Of a DNA stretch of 64,000 bases, positions 1-12,400 are shown piece by piece. Each line of letters starts with the position of its first letter. Positions within the stretch are counted from its first letter, which is position 1. Made by a program: the position numbers and the translations under genes. The notes under the pieces are model-generated. The model worked only from the letters and a program-made list of their open reading frames with translations. It ran no database searches and had not been told where the DNA came from. The DNA comes from Brachypodium distachyon (taxonomy: Eukaryota > Streptophyta > Magnoliopsida > Poales > Poaceae), in the NCBI RefSeq assembly GCF_000005505.3, contig NC_016135.3:22476613-22540612 (forward strand), given 5' to 3'.

Positions 1-1491
1 GTGTCTTTGTGAAATGTCTAAAACAATAGAAGCGTTTTATTAGTGTCTCATCACACATAGCGACACAATATTGTGACATTGTACCAATTATGTCTAAAGT
101 TATGCAGAGACAATTATAATGTCTCTAAGAAACAAAAATAGTGTCTCCAGAGGCTATTTCTCTTGTAGCGGAGGCATTTTAGAAGCAGCAAGCAAAAAGG
201 TGAAAATCGGCGGTCACATCAAGCCTGAGGAGGTCCTTGTTGAAGATTTCTTCTTTGGACCAAGACTCCAAGAGAATATCTTCCTCTCCAGGAAGCCAAG
301 ATCAAACTTGCTGAGCATTCGATCGTCGCTCTTCACCCTAGCCCACTAGCGAAGCACGGCTTCCATCTTGTCCATTGCATCGTCCTCGTCGTTGCCACCC
401 ATGGCGCCGGCGGTCTCCCTCCTGCCCATTCTAGAATCCTTCCTCATGGAGTACAGTACGGTCGAGAACTGCTAGTAAGCTAGTACTCCATGGTTTAGTA
501 CTACAGTACATGAGGTCGTTGAGCGTGTTTAGCTACTGGGCTAGGGTGATGCCCGTTGTCCGTTGGAGTTCCCGGAGCAAAGTAAATGCGGCTGCGAGCG
601 TGCGCGCGTGGGGTGAATTGTCTCACTTCCCAATGGGGTGCATCCTGAAGAGCAAATCGAACGCAAGATTTCCCTGGAAGAGCGCGATCCTACTCTTGAT
701 TCACTGGACAAAGGCTTCACGCTTGAAACCAAACGCTAGATTTCCCAGCAATCGCGCGATCCTGTACCACTGCGTCAACATCTACATGTCTACTCCAGCT
801 ACCAGCAGGACTCCAATGCCCGCGTGGATGATGTGAGTACAATACATTCAGTACGAGTAACAGTCATGGATTACAACAGGTTTGATGTGCCACAGCCATC
901 GATCATAGCATCGTACGTACAAAAATCGGATCAGAAAAGATCGTACGTAAGGTAATTCCGAATAATAAACTGATGTACTACCACACAATTGGCAGCAGCA
1001 CACACGAGCACGACCAACGACAGGATGAACCTGCCGACAATTTTTTTCTTTTCCGTCCAGCCCAGAATAGTAGCACTGTACTCCATCGATGCAGTATTCA
1101 CTTCAAACCTCAGAAATCGCCAACAATGCAGTGCAAGCACTAGCGTTTCATCAAAAACAGTTTGGACAACCAAACTCAAAAACATCCCCAAAGTTGACTA
1201 ACCTTTGGGGATGCACCCCATTGATGGAGTGCCAACGACCTGGACCAGCCCAACGCTTCATCAAGGCAAGATGGGCTAACGTAGAGATTGTATAGATGCA
1301 AAATTGCATAGAGATGCAAAATTGCATGCAAGGAGTATAACAGAGCATGGTTTGGCCTACGAGCTTGTATAGGATGAAGTCATTCTGCTGCCTATGTTGC
1401 AGATGTAGGCATTCAGAAATAGACAATGACCTTAACTCATCTCCAAAAAGAGCTTAGCTTAAGAGTGAAGAATCTTCAGTGGAGTTTAAGA
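1..1491. other. Intergenic, nothing recognised
   Basis: I see no convincing gene here. The first 160 bases contain many short (A/G)TGTCT words on both strands, which could be subterminal repeats of a DNA transposon cut by the window edge. The open frames between 119 and 1426 have no recognisable motif and overlap on both strands. Confidence 0.4.
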
Positions 1492-4400
1492 TTACTTAGT
1501 GATATCCTCTGCTATATCCTTTGGGCAATGCAGCTCAGAACCAGAAATGGTATCCCTTGATTGGGCCCCAACATCAGATGAAAGACATTTCATAGAAGAG
1601 TGGTGACCTTTCAGATCCTTTCGAGATGGTGCCTGAACCTAAATGGACACAAAAATTATGAGTTATGACAAATTTCAACCAACACTTTCAAATATCATAA
1701 TCACCTCATGTATTTCAATGATAAGAATTACAATCGAAGTAATATTTCGTAAAAAAAAATCCCACCAAATTATTGACCGTAAGCAATAGTACCAACTGGA
1801 TAGTTGGACTAATCGTTCAGTCATTTTATCACAGCCTGCATTCTCTTGCTAACTTTCCAAATTTGAGCAAAAGGGAAACAGATTCCCCACTAGTGAAATA
1901 GCTTTCTTCTGTAACATTGAGTTTTCATGATTCCATAGCATACTATATATATTGACCAGTGTAGATACCATATCGATTTTTAGGGCCATTTACACAAGTC
2001 TACAACGTGTTCCTAATAATCTATTTAGCAACATGTCTTTCATTTTTCAGAAACAAGCACATTCATGTATAAATGCATCACCCAGCAAGTAGAACACGAG
2101 AAATGGTCTAAAACTAATTCTGGCAGTAGTGAAAAGGGTCCAGCAAGTGAATACACAAACCCTGTTCTTTGTAACTTTTAAAGGTCTGTCCCTTTTGTCT
2201 TCAACTTTGGTGAGCTCACAAACATGCTTAGTAATCACACGAGAAATAGCCCCATCTTTATTTGCATTGAAGAAACACTGCTGATCCTTTGCATTGCGAA
2301 CTAGATCTGCCCAGATAGAACCACTGCTAGATAAGGTGGATGCATTTCCCAAAATCCAAAGGCAATGTCTGTAATTAAAATAAAATAAGTAAAGCGCCAA
2401 GGTGATAAGAGAAAAGTAATAAATTACAAAAGGAACACAAGACCGGTAATGTAAGATACCTCGCTCTTGTCAAAGATACATTTGTGCGCTGTCGATTTGA
2501 AAGAAACCCTACCAGCCCAGCAGAGTTGGACCTGACAGTTGATAAAATGATGATGTCTTCTTCACCACCTTGAAATCCATCAACAGAATTAATTTTTACT
2601 GCAAGCGGCTCAAACTTCATTCTCCTCATTTTTTCTTGAATTGCTACAACTTGAGCGGTGTATGGGCTTATGACCCCAACTGTGATCTTCTTTGCAGCTT
2701 TAGAACAAGCTGCACAGGAGAAATATTTACAGTAAGATGTGCTATCCATGCTATAAAAATCAAAAGAATAGAACATAATTTTTTTCTCAGAATCATAGAC
2801 ATTCATTTTGATGTATTGTTGCTGATGTGTGCTAAACTATACTGGCAACCTTCATAACAAGAATAAAACAACCTTAAACATAATAAACTAGTTGGACCAT
2901 ATTGAAATATGCATTGCTCATTTCTGTACAAAAAAATCTAAACAGGTGCTTGAAACCTATATTATTGCCTGCTTTGTTAATAAAAAAACTCTGTTTTACG
3001 TTCTGTCTTTTCCATAAAGCTAGTAAACCTATTCAAACATCAATCAAAGTCTAGCTGAAGCTACAAAGAAATGGTACATAAACTCTTGCGACCACATATG
3101 GCCAAAAAAATTTATAAAATTTTAAAATTTCACAGGAAATTAAATAGTACAGCATGACACTAGAACGCATGCCTCTCTGGAGATTTCGCAGTATTTCCTG
3201 GACGACGGTAACTTCAATCATGTTCTTCCTGCTGTGACCAAGTTCGTCGAAATCCTCCCAACCATCTTCAATGTTGATGAAAGAGTATGGACCAAACATA
3301 GAACCTGGAAGATACTTCTTCTGATGTTCTTTTTGCATGACATTATGGGCATCTAAGAGTATCCCATCATAAAATCTGGTGTTTGGAAAAATGCTTATGG
3401 ATGGATGCATTCTGTATTGCACATTAAGCAGATGCTTTTCATGTCCCAGAGAAATCAACCTCTCAAAGAGGCTTCTCCCGAATAATGCATCCTCACAAAC
3501 CTACAGAGATTAAAAAATGAGATGAAATGACGCAAATGGAACCAAACAAATGGGAAAATATTTGATTGTCACACCCAAAAACTAGCCTTACTTAAAACTG
3601 TTGCTGGCAGTTGGCACTCATCACCAATAAGAATAGCATGTCTCAAGGCAGGCAAACGCAGAGGGATCAATGTTTCACATTCTTTCAACTGAGCAGCCTC
3701 ATCAACAACAAGCAACTCTAGTTTGTTATTACTTGTTACTTTGGAAGAGCTAGAAACAGTGCAGAAAATTACGCTGGCACTGCTCATACAGAATTCTCGA
3801 ATGGCATGTTTGGAGGATGTTATAGGAAGTTTCAAGCTACTTAATAACATCTTTAGGAGCTCGAGGCATTTAATTCTGGTTTTCCCAAGAGTTATCACTG
3901 TTTTGGAAAAAATTGGCTTGTTGGATTTCCTGGGAACATCTTTATACATGAAAATTTCCTTTATTTCAGCCCCAGTAGTTTTCCTCCGGAATGTGTTGAA
4001 ATCTTCAAGCAGTTCGAGAAGTGAAATGATATTGGTGTAATTCACTTCCAAAATACTAGATTTTGGAACATGAAATAGTAACTCTTTGAAACAACTTCGA
4101 AGATCAGGATAAATAGCAGAAAATCTTTCCCTAGTGTAATACAAAAAGGAAAGTTTATCCACCTCCTTTTGGTCTTCAGAATATTGAAGGTACTGGGAAT
4201 AACCATTGTCAAGAAAATCGGACAGGGAAGACAGGCAATGTCTCCATCCAGTCAATGGTGCAAAGCAAACAAGAAGCTTCTTACACGAGCATGCACGTAA
4301 ATCTCTTTGAGGTCGCCTTCAACACACATGCGGTGTTTATTGCCAAACAACAGAACATCTCCTAAGCATCTTGTGTCCAAACAATTCTCTTTGGTCAACC

Positions 4401-6376
4401 TCAAGAAACGTGAAGCAACTTGTTTGACAGCAAGATTTGTCGGTGCACATGTAAGTATACCATGTTTCATTTTTCTCAATAACCACAAGAGCACACTGAT
4501 TGTTTTGGTCTTTCCTGTGCCAGGAGGTCCCCAGATAAGGCTTAAATTGCTGCTGCTGCTGCTGATCATTGCTGAAATACAATTCAGGATGGCGTCATTC
4601 TGAGAATTGTTACGATCCATTGTGGACAATTTACTCCATATTTCCATGGTGTCGATTGAAGTAATACCCTTTGCGTGAAAATTTGCAACCTGGAAAAGCA
4701 GAAAATGAAACTAATCAAATTACAAGTTTCTTTACAGCTGTCCAAAACCCGGAGAGTATCTGTTCTGATTATGATGTGAACATAGCTGGATCATTTCCTA
4801 TGCAATAAACGACATTCTTTCTTTCGCTGCAAATATTCTTTAAGAAAACAGGAACATTGATGGTAATTTCAAAATTAGTTTCTCCCTTTGTCAATACATA
4901 ACCGTTTGATTTTCATCTGACAAAGCAACAAGCTTACAACCTCATCATAATTTATCAGTATCAATCAGATCGTACATACCCGCGGATAATGTACCACCTC
5001 CTGTATGAGATTTTGGTTTCTTCTGACTGTTGTGTAGTCAAGGCAGCGCCATATGCGGATGTATGATATGATATTCAGTAAATAGGCAGCAAAAGGTGGG
5101 CTCATTTTCCTATTTCAACTGGTCTCATCTGCGGCATCAATTTTGCCTGATGCTGTCATCACATACTTGGTTGGAGGTAAGTCGTCATCTTCATCGCCTC
5201 CATCAGTGATGAAAGCAATACGGTATGGCCTTCCATCGCGAGTAATATCAGATGTATTTTCTGGCATCACATCAAACAGGATAATGATATCGCCTGGATC
5301 ATACCTTTCAGGTCTGTTACTAGACTTCGTATTCTTAGAATCAACCTCAAGAGCAAATTCATAACTTGCACTATTTTGTTTTTGATCGATCCATCCTATT
5401 TTGACAAAAGGCATGGTGGAAATGGTTTCCAAGCTGGACGACATCTCCGATCTCAACTCCTCCAACAATGGAGAAGTATAGGAATCCAAGTAGCTCTTGA
5501 TATCAATGTGTGTGGTATCCTTTTCACCTGCATTGTGAAACCTCATGGTTAGATATCAATGATAGAAACTAATGGATATAAAAACGTGAAGTAGTGCAAA
5601 ACTCCTGGTGATTGATAAAAATAGATTGCATCCATTTGTTACATTATTGCTTGGCTTCTTTGGTTCATGGTGATAGAGATGTATTGGATATGAATTTTAG
5701 CATATTTGCATTACTTTAAATGTAATGCTTCCATGATTGTTTCTAGAAAAAATGTAACATCCTTTCATGATCAGGTCACAAATGGGGAACGAGCTCCCCT
5801 CGACAATAACACTCAGTCAGCCGCACTATGAACATGCGCTCTTAAGGCAGAGGTATAAAGACAAAAAATTGGTCAGACTCGTCGCAAATTCTTCTTTATC
5901 TTCAACATAGCGTCAAACCCCTTACTATCTATTTTCAAAAGGATTAATCATTCGTAAAGTTTCTATATTTTAGGTCAAATTTGACTTAGATAGGACAAAA
6001 AGATACCAAGAAATACCATTTCTCCGAGCAGATCCTTACTAGAACAACTCAAGTACAATTGAAGTTAAATTATTGGGAGAACTACCGAAGTAGCTGAAAA
6101 GAAAACTGGAACGATCAAAATAGCTGATGTTCCGCACAGCATCTCGTACGTGAACTAGATTGAACAAACCGTACGGCCGTACAACACAATGGACACGCAA
6201 AGAACAGATCAAGAAAATCAATGGAGCAGCAGTGCAGCACAAACCTCGTGCTTGAATAGACCCTCGTTCATGACATCCTCTAGACTCCAAGACATCACCA
6301 CGTCCACGAGGTTCGGCCATTCCTCAATGGCGCCCACCTTCCTCCCCGAACGAGGGCCCCTCTTCCGCCTGGTCAT
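1492..6376 (-). pseudogene. SEN1/UPF1-like SF1 helicase, copy 1, decayed
   Basis: Seven exons can be placed: 6376-6245, 5527-4980, 4689-3587, 3500-3173, 2709-2460, 2368-2161 and 1638-1492 (stop TAA). Helicase motifs are clear: Walker [11 protein letters not shown] and CAPTN in exon 3, [14 protein letters not shown] with GDECQLPAT at the exon 3 end, [13 protein letters not shown] in exon 4, [21 protein letters not shown] and LTRAR in exon 5, HCLWILGNA in exon 6. Known relatives are AAA_11/AAA_12 helicases of the SEN1/MAGATAMA3 type that act on RNA or RNA-DNA hybrids. Lesions: exon 2 begins 4 bp shorter than the paralogue at 15 kb; an in-frame TGA lies at 5115-5117 where a residue is expected between ADETS and NRKMSPP; one base is missing near 4273-4282, shifting frame before LTGW; exons 3 and 4 end at GC rather than GT donors. 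Phases otherwise join. I infer a pseudogene, though transcription is possible. It lies in the same orientation as the copy at 9.4-15.1 kb. Confidence 0.8.
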
Positions 6377-7715
6377 GCCTCCAATGCGCTACGCCTCGGA
6401 ATCGACCTTGCTTGTCCCGAGCGACGAAGGAGGCGACAGCGGCGAACTGCAAGGCGGCCTCCCTCGCAGCGTTGGTGAGCCAAAAGGGGAAGGCCCGGTA
6501 AACCGGGGAAGCAGGACTGCAGGAGAGAGAGGGAAAACCGTGAAAGGAAGGGGAAACAAGAAGGGAAAGTGAAAATCAAATCGGCGCCCTTGCGGCCTTG
6601 CCCATCCTTCCTTCCTTCGGAAGCTTTTCTGTGCTTTGCCTACCGGGTCGGTGGTAGCCCTTGTAGGCTTGTACCGCGAGTCACGAGCCGCGATGACCAT
6701 TGCGACTTTGGTCGCCGTCTCGCCGACTCCTTTCGGAAATATCTCCATCCGATTATCTGCAGCTGACCTAAGATTTTAAAAGTGGAGTAACAAACAGGAT
6801 TTTCGATTTGAGAAATCACACATCTAGCCTTCGGGTGTTTTTTCCCATCAAATATTTTTAAAATTCAAAATAGAATATATTTTTAAACAAGGGTCTAAAT
6901 TACGAGTCGTTTTCATATTTCAGTTTGTTGCAGCGAGAGCGAGGCCTTCGAAACCAAATTCTATGTTGATATTTTCCGGTTCGACGGCATTTTTATGTCT
7001 TGTGTTTGTCCTGTCTAATTTATCATAGTTTTTTTTTGCCTTGTATTGACTAACTATCTTGTGCCTCACGCGTTGTGTTTCGTAGTTGCCATGTCTTATA
7101 ATATCCCATAATAATATATCATATCTTGTGTCTTCTATTAAATTGGCAACACTTATTATGGATCGGAGAGAGTATATCATAGCTTCTGTCTCGTGGATGA
7201 CATGCTTAGACAGTCCCTTAATTATCCCATCCCGTGTTGGGCTGTGTCTTCTTTTCTTTATTAATCTCTAGTTGTGGCATGTAGTTGTATCACCTTAGAC
7301 ATGGCATCTAAGTATGAGCAACAAGGCATGACTATAATAATACTCTAGGCAGAACAAAAATGGGTGAAAATGGCACGCCTTTTGTTTTTCTTGTATAGTT
7401 CTTTTCAGTTTCTTTTCCTTTCTTCTTCGATTTTGCTTTTCTTTTGTTGATCCTTTTGGGTTTTGCTTGTACTCGTGCTTCTTGCGCTTTCTCCTTGATG
7501 ATAATGAGACGTCGCTCGGCGTGTTCGAGAAAAAAATGGTAAAAAATCACATCAAAACATATTGATATGGGATATGACAAAAACCTTTAAGAATTTGGAC
7601 ACTGGGTTAAAAAATAACACCGATTGGATTTTCGATCTAAGAAAATAAGAAAAAAAACTCACTAGTCAAGTCACCGCATAGATGAGACTTAAGCACATCC
7701 ACATATTCGAGACCC
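6377..7715. other. Intergenic between helicase 1 and Harbinger element
   Basis: This holds the presumed promoter of the first helicase copy (GC-rich, 6377-6760) and then AT-rich DNA. A decayed Stowaway-like end (TTATTATGGATCGGAGAGAG, about 7151-7170) is visible. No gene is supported; the open frames overlap on both strands without motifs. Confidence 0.4.
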
Positions 7716-7869
7716 TAAGAGCAACTCCAGTCGCGCCCCCTAAAGGCCCCCCAAACGCCAAATGGGACGCCGGCGCCCAAAAACCCACCCAGCTTAGCCC
7801 CCTATTTCCAAAAATTAGTCGGTGCGCCCCAAGATTTTAGTCAGCGCCCCCAGGCCGCACCCAACTCTC

Positions 7870-7892
7870 GGGGGGGGGGGGGGGGGGGGGGG
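7870..7892. repeat. Homopolymer run of 23 G
   Basis: Uninterrupted G tract inside the Harbinger-like element. The length is probably polymorphic or imprecise in the assembly. Confidence 0.95.
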
Positions 7893-8098
7893 CGATCGAG
7901 GGCGCCGGTTGAAGCCGAAAAGCATGCGGGCCACACCCGTCGGCGAGATAATACAAACTTCCCTCCAAATTTTCGCCGACGCCCCCCTTTTCCCTCCACT
8001 TCCCCCTGCCTGGACGGCCAGTCCCACCATTTCCCCCATTCTCGCCGCCGACACCACCTCAAAGCGCCTCGCCGACGACACCACCGCCCCAAAAGACT

Positions 8099-8930
8099 AT
8101 GCCGCCGAAGAGGTATGCAGCGCCTGGTTCCACGGCGGCCGGCAACGCAGCAGCGAAGAAAACGAAGGAGAAGGAGCGGCCGCTTGGGATGAGCACCGCC
8201 GACTGGGCGGCAGATTGTACCCGTTGCAGCGTCAAGAACGCCGCCCGCCGTGGTCGGGAGAGGAAGGCCAAGGAAAGAAAAGTCGACCTAGCCCGACAGA
8301 TGGAGGCGTGAGAAGAAGAAGGCCGGTGACGGAGGCCAAGGCCCCAAATGGACCTCCAAGGAAGATGAGTGCCTCGCCAAAGCTTGGAATGTCGTGAGCA
8401 TGGATCCCGTCACCGGCGCGAATTAAACCGGCAACACCTATTGAGGCGGGTGAAGACGGCGTATGATGAGCGCCGGGTCATCGATCGGGAGTTCGCGATG
8501 GTGACCCACGATCGCAACGAGTCCGGCTTGTCGCACCGATGGGGCATGATCCAACAAGCGTGCAACAAATGGCATGGCATTCAAGAAGAGGTGCGCCGGC
8601 GACCCGCAAGAGGCAGCAGCGCCCACGATGAGGTAAACCGGCGTATTTTTTCAACTTTTGTGTCGCCGATTTTACATTTGCCGCCCGGGGTCTTGTAGAT
8701 GGCCGATGTGAAGGCGTGGAACGACGGCCAGCGCAGGCTTATTTTGGCCGAAGCGAGAACGCCGGCGTCGGTGCCCGCCACAGCAGCACCGCCCACACCT
8801 CTACTCTATCGGCGCCATCACCGCGCGAAACAGCAACTCCGGCCATTTCTATACCACTGGGCGGGCTCGGAAGTGCCATCAACGTCGGCAGCTGACGAAG
8901 GGGCCGAGTGATTTCACTTTTATTTAACTT
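8099..8930 (+). pseudogene. Harbinger-associated MYB/SANT-like ORF, broken
   Basis: An ATG at 8099 opens a basic, Lys/Ala-rich N-terminus (MPPKRYAAPG, then TKEKERPLGM) that stops at 8311. A second frame then carries the typical trihelix/SANT segment: [22 protein letters not shown], followed by KTAYDERRVIDREF, RWGMIQQACNKWHGIQEE. Between them are a TAA where CAA is expected after GAN and a missing base in the NTYWRR region, so several frames would have to be joined. Such proteins (related to the NAM-associated domain) accompany PIF/Harbinger transposases as DNA-binding partners. This copy cannot make an intact protein. An AG-GT-like boundary near 8631 may be a former intron. Confidence 0.6.
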
Positions 8931-9110
8931 GATGTTATTTTGATCGCCAAACTTGTGATGAACTTGGGCGATTTGGTGATTTGGACCGGCCTGTGAAATA
9001 GCGGCAAAACTTTGTTTGAATTGTATTTTTTGAGAACCGACGTTTGGAGGGTGCGGCTTGGTCACGACTGGGCCTGAAACAAAGAGGGGGGACGAGTGGA
9101 GATGCTCTAA

Positions 9111-9432
9111 GGGAAGAGGCACGCTGCGTTGATTTGGTTGGGGAAACATGCATGGCTAACGACTCACGAAGTTAGTGGTTTAATCGAGAGAGAAGTCAGG
9201 GGAAACATGCATGACTAAATGTCTCAATGAGATGCTAAGTTGAACACAGCACACAAACGAAGCACACAAAGTTGAAGCGATGGCAAACGTGGCACGTTCA
9301 AACAGGCTAAAGTTGCACCAGTTCAAGTTTCAACCCCAAAAAGGGACCCAAACAAAATATCACCACTGTGGCATTGTTCATGTTTCAAAATAAATAAAAA
9401 TCACCACTGCTCCAGCCAACTAGTAACACAAT
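9111..9432. other. Intergenic, 3' of helicase copy 2
   Basis: No gene seen. It contains a short internal repeat (GGGGAAACATGCATG, near 9139 and 9200) and probably the 3' untranslated region of the second helicase copy. Confidence 0.4.
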
Positions 9433-12400
9433 TCAAGCGAGTTGCAGGGAACCCAGTGCATCGCAAATGTCGGCTTCACACCTCGGCAGCAGATACATGT
9501 CCAAAGCTGAAGCGGCCGCACCACGTCCACGACTGAACAAGTGAGCGCCGTCAGAAATGGACGGAGACGCGCTCGCGCCATCGTCCCAGTCGAAGAAGCA
9601 CCGACGGTCCACGGCGTCTTGGACGCGCTCGCGCCATCGTCCCAGTCGAAGAAGCACCGACGGTCCACGGCGTCTTGGACCAGCTCTCCCCAGGTCGAAC
9701 CGCTGCCGCTCAGGGTCGTCGCGTTGCCCAGGATCCAGAGGCAGTGCCTGCAACCAGAATAGAAGCCAACGAGGCAACGTACATCAGGTCGAGATTGCCA
9801 TGTAAGAAAACCAGGATGTTGGTGTTTTGAACTTTTGATCAAGAACTAGCATGGCGTTTGCGCGGGAAACATCTTAAGCCTCATTATTTTGTATTGCTAT
9901 GCGGTTTACATTTAGGTCGTTAGAAAAACATGATTAATCAAACCCCATTGTACCTGGAAAAGCAGAATTAATCAATCACAACCCCTATAGATGTACAAAA
10001 AAAGTACATTGTGTCAAATTTATTTTGAATTTGAGAGAATCTTTTATATGTATGTGATTTTATATTGAACTCAAGAACTGAAGGTTAGATCGTTACTAAT
10101 TGATTGTAGGTGATATTAGCTTAGTATTTGTAATTAAAATTCAGATACCCATCATTTGCTGGTCTTGACCTAACAGTTGATCACGCGTGATATACGTCTA
10201 AACAAAGTTCAAGTTCACATGCAGAATTGGTAGATCGGTTGTTCGTACAAATAGCCATGTGTATGCCAAAATGTATTTGGGGTTTTCGTGATAATAAATC
10301 ATAATGCAAAATTAAAGTTCTACATGATTATTCTATATCGATACTAATTAAAGTATAGATCATTTGAGCTACTCGTTTGTTTTCTATGTACAATACTATA
10401 AGATCGTGTTTGGTTCTCTAGCAAGTCATTTAGTCATACATGATATTAGTTAGTAGCCAGGCTTAAAATTTAAGGCCAAGTTCCACGCAATCAATTTTTT
10501 AGCATTAATATACATACAATCTAAAACCACATAAAAATAAAATGTTGTGTCATATTCAAAACATGATATACTTCCGAACTTGTAGGTGTAGCGTGTTTAG
10601 TTTATTCTACGTTTCTCAATGTAAGATTTTTTTAGCTCTGACTATATAGATGCATTCTGCGAACTTTACTTGAGTATATATGTGTAGTGCGGTCTACTAA
10701 TTTTGCGTTTCTAACAATCAACCATGCTTGTGTTATAGCACATACAAATGACACATATGCATATCATTTATTCGTTGGCTTTTGAATTAATACAACTATA
10801 AATATATATATCTCTGTGAGTCAAATATTATAAATGTACAAAGATGTTTCCCGATCGATTATGTGGGACCCACTAATAACTCATCCCTACAATGATAAAT
10901 AATATGACGGGTGGAGCTAAGTTTACTACTTAATATCCCCATGATTATTGAAAAAACAACGAGAAATAAACTTGAGAGGTCGTAAATGTTGATCGTCTAA
11001 CAGAGCTAACACTAACCGCAACATATATGACCTAGGCCCTAGACCAATTTGGTGTCTCATTTAATATTGACTTAACACTAACTGCAGGTGGTCTTAATCC
11101 CCTCATAGAATTTGATGGTTTTGTTTAATATATGTCCTCTCTACTTGAGTGTATAACTATATATGTGTAGTGTGGTCCACTAATTTTGCGTTTCTAACAA
11201 TCAACATGCTTGTGGTCTGGGATGCAAATTTTGTTTCCATACTGGTCTAATAGCACAAATAAATGACACACGCGTGCTTATCATTTAATTGTTGGGCTTT
11301 TGAAATAATCCAACAATACATATGTATATATCTATGCGAGTCGAAATATTATAGATATATAAAGATATTTCCTGAGTAATGTTCCCACAATTATTGAAGA
11401 AACAACGGAAAATAGACCTAAGAGGTCGTAAATGTTGATCGTATAAAACTAACTGCAACATATATGACCTAGGCCCTGGACCAATATTATGTCTCATTTA
11501 ATATTGACTTAACACTAACCACATCATATTGCTCATGCCTTCGTACATGACTTGGTGTCCGACGATCTTGCTCGGCCCATTCAGTAATGGAAATCATTTT
11601 CCGGCTCAAAGAAAAAACGCATCATATTAGTTCTAGATGGTCTTCATCCCTTCTTAGAATTTAATGGTTTTCTTTAATACATGTCGTCCCGGACTCGGTT
11701 TCACCCATTTTTTATACTTTATCCGTTTCGTATTAAGTGACTAAAATTTGCCTAAAATATGAACGTATGTATACCTAGAAAGCGTCTAGAGACACGTAAT
11801 ATTTTGTCACATAATAACACGTAATATTTTGTCAGTTAATATGGGACGGAGAGAGTGAGTCATTTAATATGAGACGGAGTTAGTAATATTTTTGGACCTG
11901 GATTCGTTTTTCTTTGAGAGGCCACCACGTCACATGTTTTTTACTGACGTGTTGCACTTTTTTTAAATCAAAGGTCAAAGCTAACGGCCTAACATACCAT
12001 GCATGTGTTGGGCTGGGTTGGACTCCGCTGGTCATCCGCGAGGACTCCAGGCGCGGCCTGGCCGTGATGCGCGTGGTCATTCGCAATCAACCTCATCTGA
12101 TTCGGTTTTTTTTAAATAATTTTGATGATGTGGATCAACGTGGTGACTTTTCTCGGTACCCCTCATATTGCTTGTAGTATATAATAGATAGATAAATTCA
12201 AGATCCTGGGTGTACGTTGGTACCTTGCTCTCTCGTCAAGGCGACGTTGGCGCGTCGCCGGTTGGACAGGAAGCCGATGGATCCTGTCCCGTTGGACCTC
12301 ACAGTGGACAGGATGATCACATCTTCCTCGCTGCCTTGAAATCCATCGACAGAGTTTACACGCAGAACCAGGGGACGCATTGCGTTCACGTCTCCGATCT

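Larger units (their letters stand above)
7719..9107 (+). mobile_element. PIF/Harbinger-like DNA transposon, non-autonomous
   Basis: The ends are imperfect inverted repeats: GAGCAACTCCAGTCGCG at the left, and a right end that reads inward as GAGCATCTCCACTCGTC. Both are flanked directly by TAA (7716-7718 and 9108-9110), the 3-bp T(T/A)A duplication expected of PIF/Harbinger elements. The 1,389-bp interior contains a decayed MYB/SANT-type ORF and no DDE transposase that I can recognise. A run of 23 G at 7870-7892 lies near the left end and may be inaccurately assembled. The family assignment rests on the duplication and the ORF type, so it is an inference. Confidence 0.65.

Noticed and set aside
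7822..8397. 191-codon frame through the poly-G run
   Set aside because: It depends on the exact length of a 23-G homopolymer and lacks motifs; the SANT-type frame in the same element explains the coding signal.
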